Source: Flavobacteriales bacterium
Lineage (GTDB): Bacteria; Bacteroidota; Bacteroidia; Flavobacteriales_F; PHOS-HE28
Assembly: GCA_016715895.1 (NCBI GenBank)
Contig: JADJXH010000005.1
Coordinates: 1 to 52,065, forward strand
Direction: 5' to 3'
Length of the DNA stretch: 52,065 nt
Each line of letters starts with the position of its first letter. Position 1 is the stretch's first letter. Both the position numbers and the translations under genes were made by a program. Below the pieces are notes generated by a model, which was not told the origin of the DNA, ran no database searches, and worked only from the letters and a program-made list of their open reading frames with translations. Shown piece by piece: positions 35,423 through 42,063 of the stretch.

Positions 35423-36109
35423 TTATTCCTCGTAAGCTCCGTTGGCGACGACGGCGACGGGCGTGTCCCCGAACATGTCGTCTTGTGCGGACGGGGCGAC
35501 GCCGTTACTCTGGACATCCACAGCGTTTTGGCGCACATTCGTTTTTGCCGCCGCCGGGGTTGCCCCTCTGACGCGGATGGACGGAACATTCCCGCCGCCG
35601 ACCTTGACCATATCCACGCCTAGCGTAACCGTTGCGCCACGCCAGCGGTCTGTCTCTGCACCCAGAGACGCGGCAAATGCCCGAGCATTGGTTTTGTTGA
35701 GGATGAGCTTCTTTGGGCGTTCAACAAACGAAACGATTATTTTCGTCTGTTCGCCACGCGGCCCCCCGACCTTGTCCTCGAATACATCCTTGATAGTCAT
35801 CGAGACTGTTTTGTTGTGGCCGATCATTTCAGCCGACAACCACTCGAATAAATCTGTCGAAAATATGTTCACGTCTATTTCTCCTTTTGATTGAATGTGC
35901 TCCAGCGTGTCCAGGACTGAGCTGAGCAGTTCGGATAATGTGCGATACCATGGCGTTCCAAATCCCATCGTCGCCGTGGGATTGACCCGGTAAGAAAAAG
36001 ATGCCCCGTATGTGCCACACACTTCGACCACGCGCTCAAGGGTAAGGCCGGGGGCTTTGATAGTGTCGCGGATAGTCGCCTCCGCCTCCTCGATGATGGC
36101 CAGTGTCAT
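35423..36109 (-). CDS. Early phage protein of replication/recombination modules
   Basis: 228 residues from MTLAIIEEAEATIRDTIKAP, behind AAGGAGA. The central part, VERPKKLILNKTNARAFAAS followed by a D..W.G..V....D-type stretch, is widespread in phage replication and recombination modules, where the pattern LNKTNARA...GxxTDxWxG is conserved. The exact activity is unknown to me. It ends with Ala/Gln-rich acidic residues (DDMFGDTPVAV). Confidence 0.5.
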   Translation of the reverse strand: MTLAIIEEAEATIRDTIKAPGLTLERVVEVCGTYGASFSYRVNPTATMGFGTPWYRTLSELLSSVLDTLEHIQSKGEIDVNIFSTDLFEWLSAEMIGHNKTVSMTIKDVFEDKVGGPRGEQTKIIVSFVERPKKLILNKTNARAFAASLGAETDRWRGATVTLGVDMVKVGGGNVPSIRVRGATPAAAKTNVRQNAVDVQSNGVAPSAQDDMFGDTPVAVVANGAYEE

Positions 36110-36134
36110 GATAGATTCTCCTTGTGGTTGCTGT

Positions 36135-36269
36135 TTATCTCGTACCGGCCAGAAACCAGTACAGGGTCTCGTAGTAGTCAGCCAGCGCGGCCTCTTCTTC
36201 GGCCTGCTGTTGCCATTCGTCGTCGTCTTGCGGCCCGTAGATGTCCAGTTCGTCGTCACGTCCGTTCAT
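36135..36269 (-). CDS. Small acidic phage protein (44 aa)
   Basis: MNGRDDELDIYGPQDDDEWQ and LADYYETLYWFLAGTR; homologue of 107-250 in variant A with the same ATGA overlap to the upstream stop. Conservation across divergent modules supports a real gene. Function unknown. Confidence 0.7.
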   Translation of the reverse strand: MNGRDDELDIYGPQDDDEWQQQAEEEAALADYYETLYWFLAGTR

Positions 36270-36598
36270 TGGAGGCCTCCATTGATGCGTTCGTGGATGG
36301 CCATTGCCATGATGTGCTTGCAGTAGGAGCGGCCATTGATGACCGCCGGGCGCCGGGCGAACGCCGGACAGGTGCATTGCCAGCCATTGTCGGGGGTGTA
36401 TGTGAGCCGGTAGGTCGTGCCAGCGGCGTTGCGGACGTGTACCAACTTGGCCGACAGGACGAGCACGCCGTTATCGCGCTCGGCGTACTCGGCCGCTTTG
36501 TCGGCCATGCTCGCCAGGTGCGGGTGACGGGCGGCGATGCGGGCGGCGGCTGTCTGGATGGCGGTGGATAGGTCTTGGGTTGCGGGTTGTGTTATCAT
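36266..36598 (-). CDS. SWIM-type zinc-finger protein (110 aa)
   Basis: C-terminal half NGWQCTCPAFARRPAVINGR then SYCKHIMAMAIHER shows the SWIM arrangement C-x-C-(n)-C-x-H. The N-terminal half is helical. SWIM fingers bind DNA or proteins. It is the first gene of the leftward early operon behind the operator-bearing promoter at 36629-36668. Confidence 0.65.
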   Translation of the reverse strand: MITQPATQDLSTAIQTAAARIAARHPHLASMADKAAEYAERDNGVLVLSAKLVHVRNAAGTTYRLTYTPDNGWQCTCPAFARRPAVINGRSYCKHIMAMAIHERINGGLQ

Positions 36599-36628
36599 CT
36601 CTGTGTACTCCTGTTCGCTTAATTCCTA

Positions 36629-36668
36629 ACTATGTACATAGTATAGCATCTATGTACATAGTTGTCAA
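36629..36668 (-). promoter_or_regulatory. Leftward early promoter with two operator palindromes
   Basis: Minus strand TTGACA (36663-36668), 17 bases, TATACT (36640-36645). CTATGTACATAG occurs at 36630-36641 (overlapping the -10 edge; 14-bp palindrome 36629-36642) and at 36650-36661 (inside the spacer). Centres are 20 bp apart, about two helical turns, suited to cooperative repressor dimers. Either site would block polymerase. Confidence 0.7.
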
Positions 36669-36680
36669 TACCCAAAACTA

Positions 36681-36717
36681 TTGACTTTCAAGATTGATTG
36701 ATTTACTATGTACATAT
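36681..36717 (+). promoter_or_regulatory. Rightward promoter with overlapping operator, leaderless start
   Basis: TTGACT (36681-36686), 17 bases, TACTAT (36704-36709). A third operator copy, CTATGTACATAT (36706-36717), covers the -10 and the start codon of 36716-36967. A transcription start 6-7 bases past the -10 falls on that ATG, so the mRNA is probably leaderless. Confidence 0.6.
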
Positions 36718-36967
36718 GTCACCTAGAGATGCAAAACAAGAGATTAAAGACTATCGGCCGGTTCTTGCCGTAGAGGCCAGGGATTCGCTTATGGAGTTGG
36801 CTAAGGCTCTGGCCTTCCAGGTCAGTCGGCATGGTACGTATTACGGCCAGCCGTCCGTCCGTGACATGCTTGAATCGCTGGCCGAGGCTTACCGCGCCGA
36901 TAGCGGCGAGGTTGAAACGGCGTTGCGTGCCATTGGCGTCGTGAAGCCCGCCGAAAATGGAACCTAA
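36716..36967 (+). CDS. Candidate ribbon-helix-helix repressor (83 aa)
   Basis: MSPRDAKQEIKDYRPVLAVE, then a strand (RPVLAVEA), a helix (RDSLMELAKALAFQVSRHGT) and SVRDMLESLAEAYRAD resembling the second helix of ribbon-helix-helix proteins. Only + gene in the 30.5-41.9 kb block. Its start overlaps an operator palindrome and it faces the early operon, so autoregulated control of the leftward promoters is inferred. The TTG upstream at 36698 lies inside the promoter and is rejected as start. Confidence 0.5.
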   Translation: MSPRDAKQEIKDYRPVLAVEARDSLMELAKALAFQVSRHGTYYGQPSVRDMLESLAEAYRADSGEVETALRAIGVVKPAENGT

Positions 36968-37090
36968 TCACGCCGGTTCCCATTCAGCGGTTAACGCCGA
37001 CAGCGCCGTCAGTGCCGCGCTCAGGTCGCGCATTGCCCGTAGCTCGTCGGTCTGGAACCACCAGCGCCGCCATGCGTTTTTGTCGCTCAT
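36968..37090 (-). CDS. Small hypothetical protein (40 aa)
   Basis: MSDKNAWRRWWFQTDELRAM then helical to ALTAEWEPA. GAGG lies 8 bases before the ATG. Ends just after the convergent 36967 stop. Unknown. Confidence 0.5.
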   Translation of the reverse strand: MSDKNAWRRWWFQTDELRAMRDLSAALTALSALTAEWEPA

Positions 37091-37098
37091 GTTACACC

Positions 37099-37443
37099 TC
37101 AGAATGGCGGCGGCTCGGTCGCCTGTTCCATCAATGCCCGACGTATCCAGTCAATCGCCGCGCCGTTCTCGATTTGCTCCCTAGTAACATGCAGTACCTT
37201 CCAACCAGTGACAATTGCCTCGTTGCCCTTCTCGCAATCGCGGGTGATTCCGGCGGCCGTGTTATGGCCGGATTTCGCCATGTAGATACCGCCTTGTATC
37301 TCGACAGCGACCCGATGCTCCGGCCATGCCAGGTCAAACCGCCAGCGACGACGCGGGTGAAACCTGTACTCAGTCATCGGCGCCGGCATGTCGTTAATGC
37401 GCAGATAAAACAATAGCGTCTCCTCCAGGCCGGACGCGCTCAT
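37099..37443 (-). CDS. PD-(D/E)XK (VSR/DUF559-like) endonuclease
   Basis: 114 residues from MSASGLEETLLFYLRINDMP (ATG 37443; GGGAGA upstream and overlap with the previous stop). Core: RRRWRFDLAWPEHRVAVEIQ with D, then E before QGG, giving the D...ExQ-type catalytic strands, followed by the HTH-like SGHNTAAGITRDCEKGNEAI and a VTREQIENG helix. The arrangement fits VSR/DUF559 nucleases of the restriction-like fold. Probably acts on branched or nicked DNA in recombination. A frameshifted homologue lies at 5272-5613. Confidence 0.65.
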   Translation of the reverse strand: MSASGLEETLLFYLRINDMPAPMTEYRFHPRRRWRFDLAWPEHRVAVEIQGGIYMAKSGHNTAAGITRDCEKGNEAIVTGWKVLHVTREQIENGAAIDWIRRALMEQATEPPPF

Positions 37444-37604
37444 CTCGATTCTCCCGCCCGGCTGAACCATCGGCGCATCCTGCCCCGCGCCGCGTCCGGC
37501 GAATCGCCGAAAATCACCTGTATAATTTGGTTATTCCTGTCCCGCGCCAACGCCATGTAGCCGCTCAGAATGCGGCAACGACTCACCTCAATTTTGTGAT
37601 TCAT
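37440..37604 (-). CDS. Small hypothetical basic protein (54 aa)
   Basis: MNHKIEVSRCRILSGYMALA, then RDRNNQIIQVIFGDSPDAAR and a basic end. Its TGA overlaps the nuclease ATG. GGAGG 10 bases upstream. Unknown; one beta hairpin and basic tail could bind nucleic acid. Confidence 0.5.
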   Translation of the reverse strand: MNHKIEVSRCRILSGYMALARDRNNQIIQVIFGDSPDAARGRMRRWFSRAGESR

Positions 37605-38041
37605 AAATACCTCCACAGAGCGTAATCATAACGGACTCCCTCCGATCGCATTTCCACAGCCAGCGGCAGGCCGTACTCGGATGCCCAGCGGGTGAATAGT
37701 TCGTAGTCCAGTTCGGCCACAATGTTGTTGTCCAGCATCCAGTCCATCGTCTGGACGTCGCCGACGCAATCGCCCACGAGCACCCGCTCCCACGTCTCTG
37801 CACCGACGGGCCGCATGAGCACGACCTTGCCAACCTGATCGCAATCGGTTGTCGCCGCGTAACCGGCAACAGTCTGCCAGTCGTCCGGCGGCGTGTTGCG
37901 CCACCAGTCGTTGGCGAACCGATGGGCGACAACCCCCTCGAACACGCCGGGGTCATAGCGCGAGACGTAGCCGGTTTGTGGCGACGTCCTCGGCGCAACG
38001 AGCGCGGCCAGCAGCATGGCCGCAGGCAACAGGCGGCTCAT
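37601..38041 (-). CDS. Secreted double-psi-beta-barrel protein
   Basis: 146 residues from MSRLLPAAMLLAALVAPRTS, a short signal peptide (n-region R, h-region 4-16). The mature part, HRFANDWWRNTPPDDWQTVA, DCDQVGKVVLMRP and VLVGDCVGDVQTMDW, resembles the DPBB domain of RlpA-like proteins (conserved Asp-Cys pairs, a late D/E). RlpA-type domains bind or cut peptidoglycan, but I see no sure catalytic Asp. It is encoded with early genes, not with the holin, so the role is open. Confidence 0.5.
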   Translation of the reverse strand: MSRLLPAAMLLAALVAPRTSPQTGYVSRYDPGVFEGVVAHRFANDWWRNTPPDDWQTVAGYAATTDCDQVGKVVLMRPVGAETWERVLVGDCVGDVQTMDWMLDNNIVAELDYELFTRWASEYGLPLAVEMRSEGVRYDYALWRYL

Positions 38042-38045
38042 CGCG

Positions 38046-38213
38046 TCACCTCCCTCCTGCCCTGACACGCCATGACGGCACCTCCCACAACCGCGCCGAC
38101 AGCCTGACGACCAGCCGCTGAAGCCGGGCGATGGTGGCGTCTTTCGTCTCGTCGGGGCCGTCTGCGCCGGAGAGCGTCACGGCGAGGGCCTGGGATATTG
38201 TCGATTTACTCAT
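38046..38213 (-). CDS. Small helical protein (55 aa)
   Basis: MSKSTISQALAVTLSGADGP then DETKDATIARLQRLVVRLSA. ATG at 38213 behind GGAGA; overlaps the helicase stop. Possibly a helicase partner by position only. Unknown family. Confidence 0.45.
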   Translation of the reverse strand: MSKSTISQALAVTLSGADGPDETKDATIARLQRLVVRLSARLWEVPSWRVRAGGR

Positions 38214-39556
38214 AATGTCTCCATTCCCGGATGTGCCCGGCTGACGAACGTCGCCATTTCCGGTTTCCATCCGATAGTGACACTGCCCGTTGCCCCGTCG
38301 CGGTTTTTGGCAATGATGACCTCAGCGTCGGTAACAGGGGCGGTATCGTCGTAATAGCTGTCGCGGTGGATAAAGAGCACGGCATAGGCGTTTTCCTCGA
38401 TTTGCCCGGACTGTCGCAAATCCGAGAGCATAGGCCGCTTGATTGCCCGCGCGTCAACGCCCCGGTTCAGTTGCGCCAGTGTCAATCCCACCACGTTGAG
38501 CGACTTATAGATGTTGGCGAGGTCAATTGCGATAGCGCCCAGGTCTTGCACCTCATTGCCGGTCGGCTGGTTGGCCGGCATGATGTGCATATGGTCAACA
38601 ATCACCATGTCGAGGCCGTGGGCGGCGAAGATACGCGAGGCGCGGGCGCGTACATCCGACGGCCGTATGCCCGCCGTCGCGTCGATGTAGATACTGCTAT
38701 CGGCCAGCTTACCCCCGGCCTTCATGACGAGCGCCTGATCCTGGGTGGATAGTTCCCGCCGTCGGGCCGGTTTCAGGCGTTCCACGGGGATGCGTGTCAT
38801 GAGTGATACGAGCCGGTTTGTGATTTGCTCCTGACTCATCTCCAGGCTGAATAGCAGCACCCGCTTGCCCTGTTTCATGGCCGCGTGCAGGGCGATGCCC
38901 AGCGCCAGTGACGACTTGCCCATCGACGTGCGCCCGGCAATGAGGTATTGATGCGGCCGCTCAAACCCGCCGAGGAAGCGGTCAAGGTCAAGAAGGCCGC
39001 TGCCGATAATGCGCGGCGTATCGGTTGACACGACATCGGCCATGAAGCTGTCGATGTAGTCGCTCATGTATCGCCGGGGTGATAGGACGGTTCCCCGATT
39101 GGCATTGTTGCCGGCGTCGAATACGGCCGCCTCTGCGGAGGCGAACGCCTCATCAATCGGCAGAGCCTGGTTGTAGGCGACTTTGGCGACTTGTCCGGCG
39201 GCGTGAATCAGACGGCGGCGGGCGGCTTTCTCGGCCACGATACCGGCGTAGTGGGCGACGTTGATCGACGTGGGGACGGTATTCAGAAGGTCAAGGATAT
39301 AGGGCTGATCGCCGCTATCCTCCAGCCGCTCGATACGCCGCAATTCTGCGGACAGGGTCAACAGGTCAAGCGGCTCACTGCGGCCGTACAGGTTGCCGAT
39401 GGCCTCGTAAATCCATTGATGCGGCGGCCGGTAGAAACTGGTCGGCTCCAGGATTTCGGCCACGTCGTAATAGGCGTCAGGGTCGATGAGCAATGAGCCA
39501 AGCACGGCTTGCTCCGCCTCCACGTCACACGGGGGCTGATATTCGTCGATATTCAT
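38210..39556 (-). CDS. dnaB: Replicative DNA helicase, DnaB family
   Basis: 448 residues, full length for the family. N-terminal helical domain (PPCDVEAEQAVLGSLLIDPD). C-terminal RecA-like domain: Walker A LIAGRTSMGKSSLALGIAL (about 208-226), H1a QEQITNRLVSL, Walker B DMVIVDHMHIMPA (VDH in place of VDY), an arginine-finger region with DLRQSGQIEENAYAVLFIHR. It unwinds DNA at the phage fork as a hexamer, loaded by a partner, possibly the adjacent initiator 39525-40463, whose stop overlaps the start. Confidence 0.9.
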   Translation of the reverse strand: MNIDEYQPPCDVEAEQAVLGSLLIDPDAYYDVAEILEPTSFYRPPHQWIYEAIGNLYGRSEPLDLLTLSAELRRIERLEDSGDQPYILDLLNTVPTSINVAHYAGIVAEKAARRRLIHAAGQVAKVAYNQALPIDEAFASAEAAVFDAGNNANRGTVLSPRRYMSDYIDSFMADVVSTDTPRIIGSGLLDLDRFLGGFERPHQYLIAGRTSMGKSSLALGIALHAAMKQGKRVLLFSLEMSQEQITNRLVSLMTRIPVERLKPARRRELSTQDQALVMKAGGKLADSSIYIDATAGIRPSDVRARASRIFAAHGLDMVIVDHMHIMPANQPTGNEVQDLGAIAIDLANIYKSLNVVGLTLAQLNRGVDARAIKRPMLSDLRQSGQIEENAYAVLFIHRDSYYDDTAPVTDAEVIIAKNRDGATGSVTIGWKPEMATFVSRAHPGMETL

Positions 39557-40463
39557 TGCCTAAATTCCTCTTGAGATAGTCGGTGTCTTTGCCGTTGGCG
39601 GTGGCGATGCGGTCGCTGCCGCCGATGGCCCGGATAGCCGCTTTGAGCCGCTCGTCTGAGTAGTCGCGGCGGGTGATAGCCTGAATAGCGCGCTGCCAGA
39701 TGGAATCGTCGTCGGCGGTGACGGCGTGCGCCGACAGTTCGGAGGCCCGGTTAATGTAGATGTTCCTGATGCTGTGCGGGTTGGATAGCGGGTAGGTTTT
39801 CCCGCTCGTGTTCGTACCCTTCCCCCAACAAAACGCAATCGAGGCGTCAACCACTACCCGCGCCATTTCTTCATCGCCGCCAACCCGGTTCAAGATGGCG
39901 CTCAGCGTTGGTTTCCAATAGTCCTGGTACATCGACGCATGGACATCAGGCACGCCGGCTACGATTCCCGCTTTCGTGGCGAAGTGCTCAGCAAGGGCGA
40001 GAACCGGGGCATCTAAAACTACTTCTACTTCTTCCGGCTTGGGCGGCGTAGTAGTAGGATGGTTAATCGGATGGTTAATGGATGGTTTAGGTGACACAGT
40101 GTCACCCCCTGGGGTGTCATCCTGACACATTCCAATGTGACAAATTGGCACACTGGAATGTGCCAATTTGTCACTTACGGGATGTGTCATTTTGTCACTT
40201 ACCAACGATGTGAGGATTATCTGGTACATGTTGGACGTGTCCTGGCGGCGACGGCGAATCAGATAGCCGGATTTGACAAGCGCATCGAGGGCGCGGATGA
40301 CAGTTCGCTTAGACAGGGCGCACTTGCGAGCTATCTCCGGTATCGACGGATAGGCGTTGCCGCCGTCGTCACTGGCGTTATCGGCCAATGCCAATAACAC
40401 GAATCGCTGGGTTGAATCTGTTGGGCCGTATTCCCATACGGCGCTCATTACCTTTACGCTCAT
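39525..40463 (-). CDS. Replication initiator/helicase-loader-like wHTH protein
   Basis: 312 residues. N-terminal winged helix: TDSTQRFVLLALADNASDDG and YPSIPEIARKCALSKRTVIR (about 38-57). A low-complexity linker (about 88-135) is encoded by the inverted repeats at 40091-40190. The C-terminal half is helical (YWKPTLSAILNRVGGDEEMA). This layout matches phage O-like/DnaD-like initiators. It overlaps the helicase start by 32 bases, suggesting co-translation. Confidence 0.7.
   Translation of the reverse strand: MSVKVMSAVWEYGPTDSTQRFVLLALADNASDDGGNAYPSIPEIARKCALSKRTVIRALDALVKSGYLIRRRRQDTSNMYQIILTSLVSDKMTHPVSDKLAHSSVPICHIGMCQDDTPGGDTVSPKPSINHPINHPTTTPPKPEEVEVVLDAPVLALAEHFATKAGIVAGVPDVHASMYQDYWKPTLSAILNRVGGDEEMARVVVDASIAFCWGKGTNTSGKTYPLSNPHSIRNIYINRASELSAHAVTADDDSIWQRAIQAITRRDYSDERLKAAIRAIGGSDRIATANGKDTDYLKRNLGNEYRRISAPV
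40091..40190. repeat. Iteron-like inverted repeats inside initiator gene, candidate origin
   Basis: GTGACACAGTGTCAC (40091-40105, a 7-1-7 palindrome). GTGACAAATTGGCACA (40137-40152) is the perfect complement of 40159-40174, separated by 6 bases. CACATTCCA and TGGAATGTG pair as an overlapping alternative. TGTCA/TGACA words continue to about 40190. The repeats fall in the linker-coding part of the initiator, as in lambda, where the origin lies inside gene O. Confidence 0.5.
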
Positions 40464-40474
40464 AACCCATCCCC

Positions 40475-40855
40475 TTAGTACGGCAGACGGCCGTCATTGT
40501 GGAATAGGTCATGGCATCCACGACACAGCACCACGAGGTCGGCGTCGCGTTCGTGGCCTAACCTCTCATACGTGTTGTGGTGGACGTCGAGCCGCGCTTC
40601 CGCGTGGCACACCTGACAATGGTTCTCAGCCAGAGCCAGCGCCCGCAGACGGCGCTCCTTCCAGCCGTCGGATTTGATGTACTCGCTGTATGGGAGTTGT
40701 GTCCGCGCCCCGGCCCGGCGGCAGGTATCGCAGACGCGCAGCTTTCCGGCGGCCATTGCGAACGCGGCCTGTGGGTTTTTGCTCTGAAACGTCTCGCCGC
40801 AAATATCGCACTCGCGGCTTATCTGGATTGCGTCATGGCGTGTTGCCAATCTCAT
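40475..40855 (-). CDS. HNH endonuclease
   Basis: 126 residues from MRLATRHDAIQISRECDICG. A first CxxC...CxxC zinc site (about 15-44, CDICG and VCDTCR) then a compact HNH: HCQVCHAEARLDVHHNTYER, LVVLCRGCHDLFH, with the catalytic HH then N and final H and two metal-binding CxxC pairs. Such small HNH proteins serve packaging or are free-standing homing enzymes. ATG 40855 preferred because the upstream extension has no matching family residues. Confidence 0.75.
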   Translation of the reverse strand: MRLATRHDAIQISRECDICGETFQSKNPQAAFAMAAGKLRVCDTCRRAGARTQLPYSEYIKSDGWKERRLRALALAENHCQVCHAEARLDVHHNTYERLGHERDADLVVLCRGCHDLFHNDGRLPY

Positions 40856-40880
40856 GGTCTCACCTTGCCTTTCAACTTGC

Positions 40881-41114
40881 TCACCCTGTCGCGGGGTGAT
40901 ACCCTTGCCGGGCCAGATATTCCTCAACAGCGAGGATGAGTTCGTCGGGGAGGCCGGTTGATTCTCCCCGCTGGAAATATTCTTCCAGGGCGGCTTCGAT
41001 GACGGCGCTCTCGGTTCGTTTCTCTCGCTTGGCGGTCGCGCTCAGTTCAGCGCGAAGGGCTGAGGATAGGCGGATATTCTTTTGGTCCCTATCGAGGGCT
41101 TTCTCTCTTGCCAT
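40881..41114 (-). CDS. Ribbon-helix-helix (CopG-like) protein (77 aa)
   Basis: MAREKALDRDQKNIRLSSAL, then RAELSATAKREKRTESAVIE with the RHH strand KNIRLSSALRAEL and helix SAVIEAALEEYF. The ATG at 41114 is 8 bases after GGAGG and chosen over the upstream MEVLS. Directly behind the promoter at 41151-41180. Likely a DNA-binding regulator, target unknown. Confidence 0.65.
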   Translation of the reverse strand: MAREKALDRDQKNIRLSSALRAELSATAKREKRTESAVIEAALEEYFQRGESTGLPDELILAVEEYLARQGYHPATG

Positions 41115-41150
41115 TGACAACACCTCCATGTGGATTATCCCACTAAGGTT

Positions 41151-41180
41151 ATTATATAATACAACATGGTACTTTGTCAA
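41151..41180 (-). promoter_or_regulatory. Consensus sigma70 promoter, leftward
   Basis: Minus strand TTGACA (41175-41180), 18-base spacer, TATAAT (41151-41156). Drives the RHH gene and then HNH, initiator and helicase. No CTATGTACATAG operator nearby, so it is probably under different control from the promoters at 36.65 and 41.9 kb. Confidence 0.75.
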
Positions 41181-41280
41181 ATACTTAGATGCTTCAGTTT
41201 GCGTCTCGCCGTCCCCCTGTCGCGCAGCGGCTACTCCCCCAAGTAGCCGCTTTGTGTTGTTATCACCACGACTTTAGCCG

Positions 41281-41541
41281 CTAACTCGCGCTACTCTCTT
41301 CACTTGCCTTGGGTGGTCTGCCCGCTCCCTCGCGCCGCCCACCCCACCCCGCGACGGGCTGCCCCTTCAGCATACGCGCCGCCTTCGTCACTGTCCGATA
41401 GGCTGCGGCGTGGCTGCACCCGTATTTCTCCATCATGGCCCGCCGGATGCTCAGCCGGGTCGGCTGATAGTCATTGCCGGCCATCTTTAGTTCCTCTATC
41501 GCAAAGTGTAGCCGTTCATTGTGATCGCGCTTGCGGGTCAT
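41281..41541 (-). CDS. HTH protein with GRP (AT-hook-like) tail
   Basis: 86 residues, MTRKRDHNERLHFAIEELKM, an HTH-like middle (LSIRRAMMEKYGCSHAAAYR), and a basic end GWGGRREGAGRPPKAS similar to phage small-terminase or DNA-binding tails. Unknown specific role. Confidence 0.5.
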   Translation of the reverse strand: MTRKRDHNERLHFAIEELKMAGNDYQPTRLSIRRAMMEKYGCSHAAAYRTVTKAARMLKGQPVAGWGGRREGAGRPPKASEESSAS

Positions 41542-41627
41542 AGTTGCTCCTGTGCTTTCACCTTGAGGGTTACCACACCCTCCAAGGTTCCTGCGGTCGC
41601 GTATTTCTTGCCATTGTATTCGTGCAT
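41538..41627 (-). CDS. Tiny protein (29 aa)
   Basis: MHEYNGKKYATAGTLEGVVT then LKVKAQEQL. The leader AGGAGAAACGAAATG is the same as that of the next upstream gene (41659-41859), which supports translation. Stop overlaps the following ATG. Unknown. Confidence 0.45.
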   Translation of the reverse strand: MHEYNGKKYATAGTLEGVVTLKVKAQEQL

Positions 41628-41658
41628 TTCGTTTCTCCTATTTACCTGTCTGCCTATC

Positions 41659-41859
41659 TCAGCTACCCACTTCCACCCGGTCAAAGCCGTTCTGTTTTGC
41701 GAAGGCCATAGCCTGTTTCTTTGCCTCGCTGAATGTTCCGTGCCAATTTTGCTCACTGCGCCCGTTGCCACTGAAACGAAACCACCAATTGCCCGTGCCT
41801 CTCGGCTTGCGTCCGTGCGCTGCTTGAAATTGGTTGTCACTGAATGTTACCTGCGTCAT
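41659..41859 (-). CDS. Small hypothetical basic protein (66 aa)
   Basis: MTQVTFSDNQFQAAHGRKPR, then GNWWFRFSGNGRSEQNWHGT and FSEAKKQAMAFAKQNGFDRV. Strand-rich with a final helix, like small phage proteins with a GxWxF core. Leader AGGAGAAACGAAATG. First gene after the promoter at 41885-41923. Confidence 0.55.
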   Translation of the reverse strand: MTQVTFSDNQFQAAHGRKPRGTGNWWFRFSGNGRSEQNWHGTFSEAKKQAMAFAKQNGFDRVEVGS

Positions 41860-41884
41860 TTCGTTTCTCCTTTTGCTCGCTTAA

Positions 41885-41923
41885 CTATGTACACAGTATA
41901 TGTCATTTCGATATGATTGTCAA
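41885..41923 (-). promoter_or_regulatory. Leftward promoter with operator-like site
   Basis: TTGACA (41918-41923), 17 bases, TATACT (41895-41900). CTATGTACACAG (41885-41896) overlaps the -10 by two bases, exactly as CTATGTACATAG does at 36630-36641. A partial GGTACATATAG lies at 41943. Confidence 0.65.
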
Positions 41924-41997
41924 TAGCCAATATGAGCAAAATGGTACATATAGACACATCTGTATATGTGTTCCTGCTGGTGATAGACAGGCTTGTG

Positions 41998-42027
41998 TTG
42001 ACGCTGTATGTAGGGATGTGGCATAAT
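41998..42027 (+). promoter_or_regulatory. Rightward promoter for methyltransferase/terminase
   Basis: TTGACG (41998-42003), 18 bases, CATAAT (42022-42027), 36 bases before the methyltransferase ATG. The TTGACG plus 18-base spacing matches the late-type promoter at 47719-47748. Confidence 0.55.
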
Positions 42028-42063
42028 ACGGGCAGGGAGGGGCGCTTGACGTAACGTTATGCT

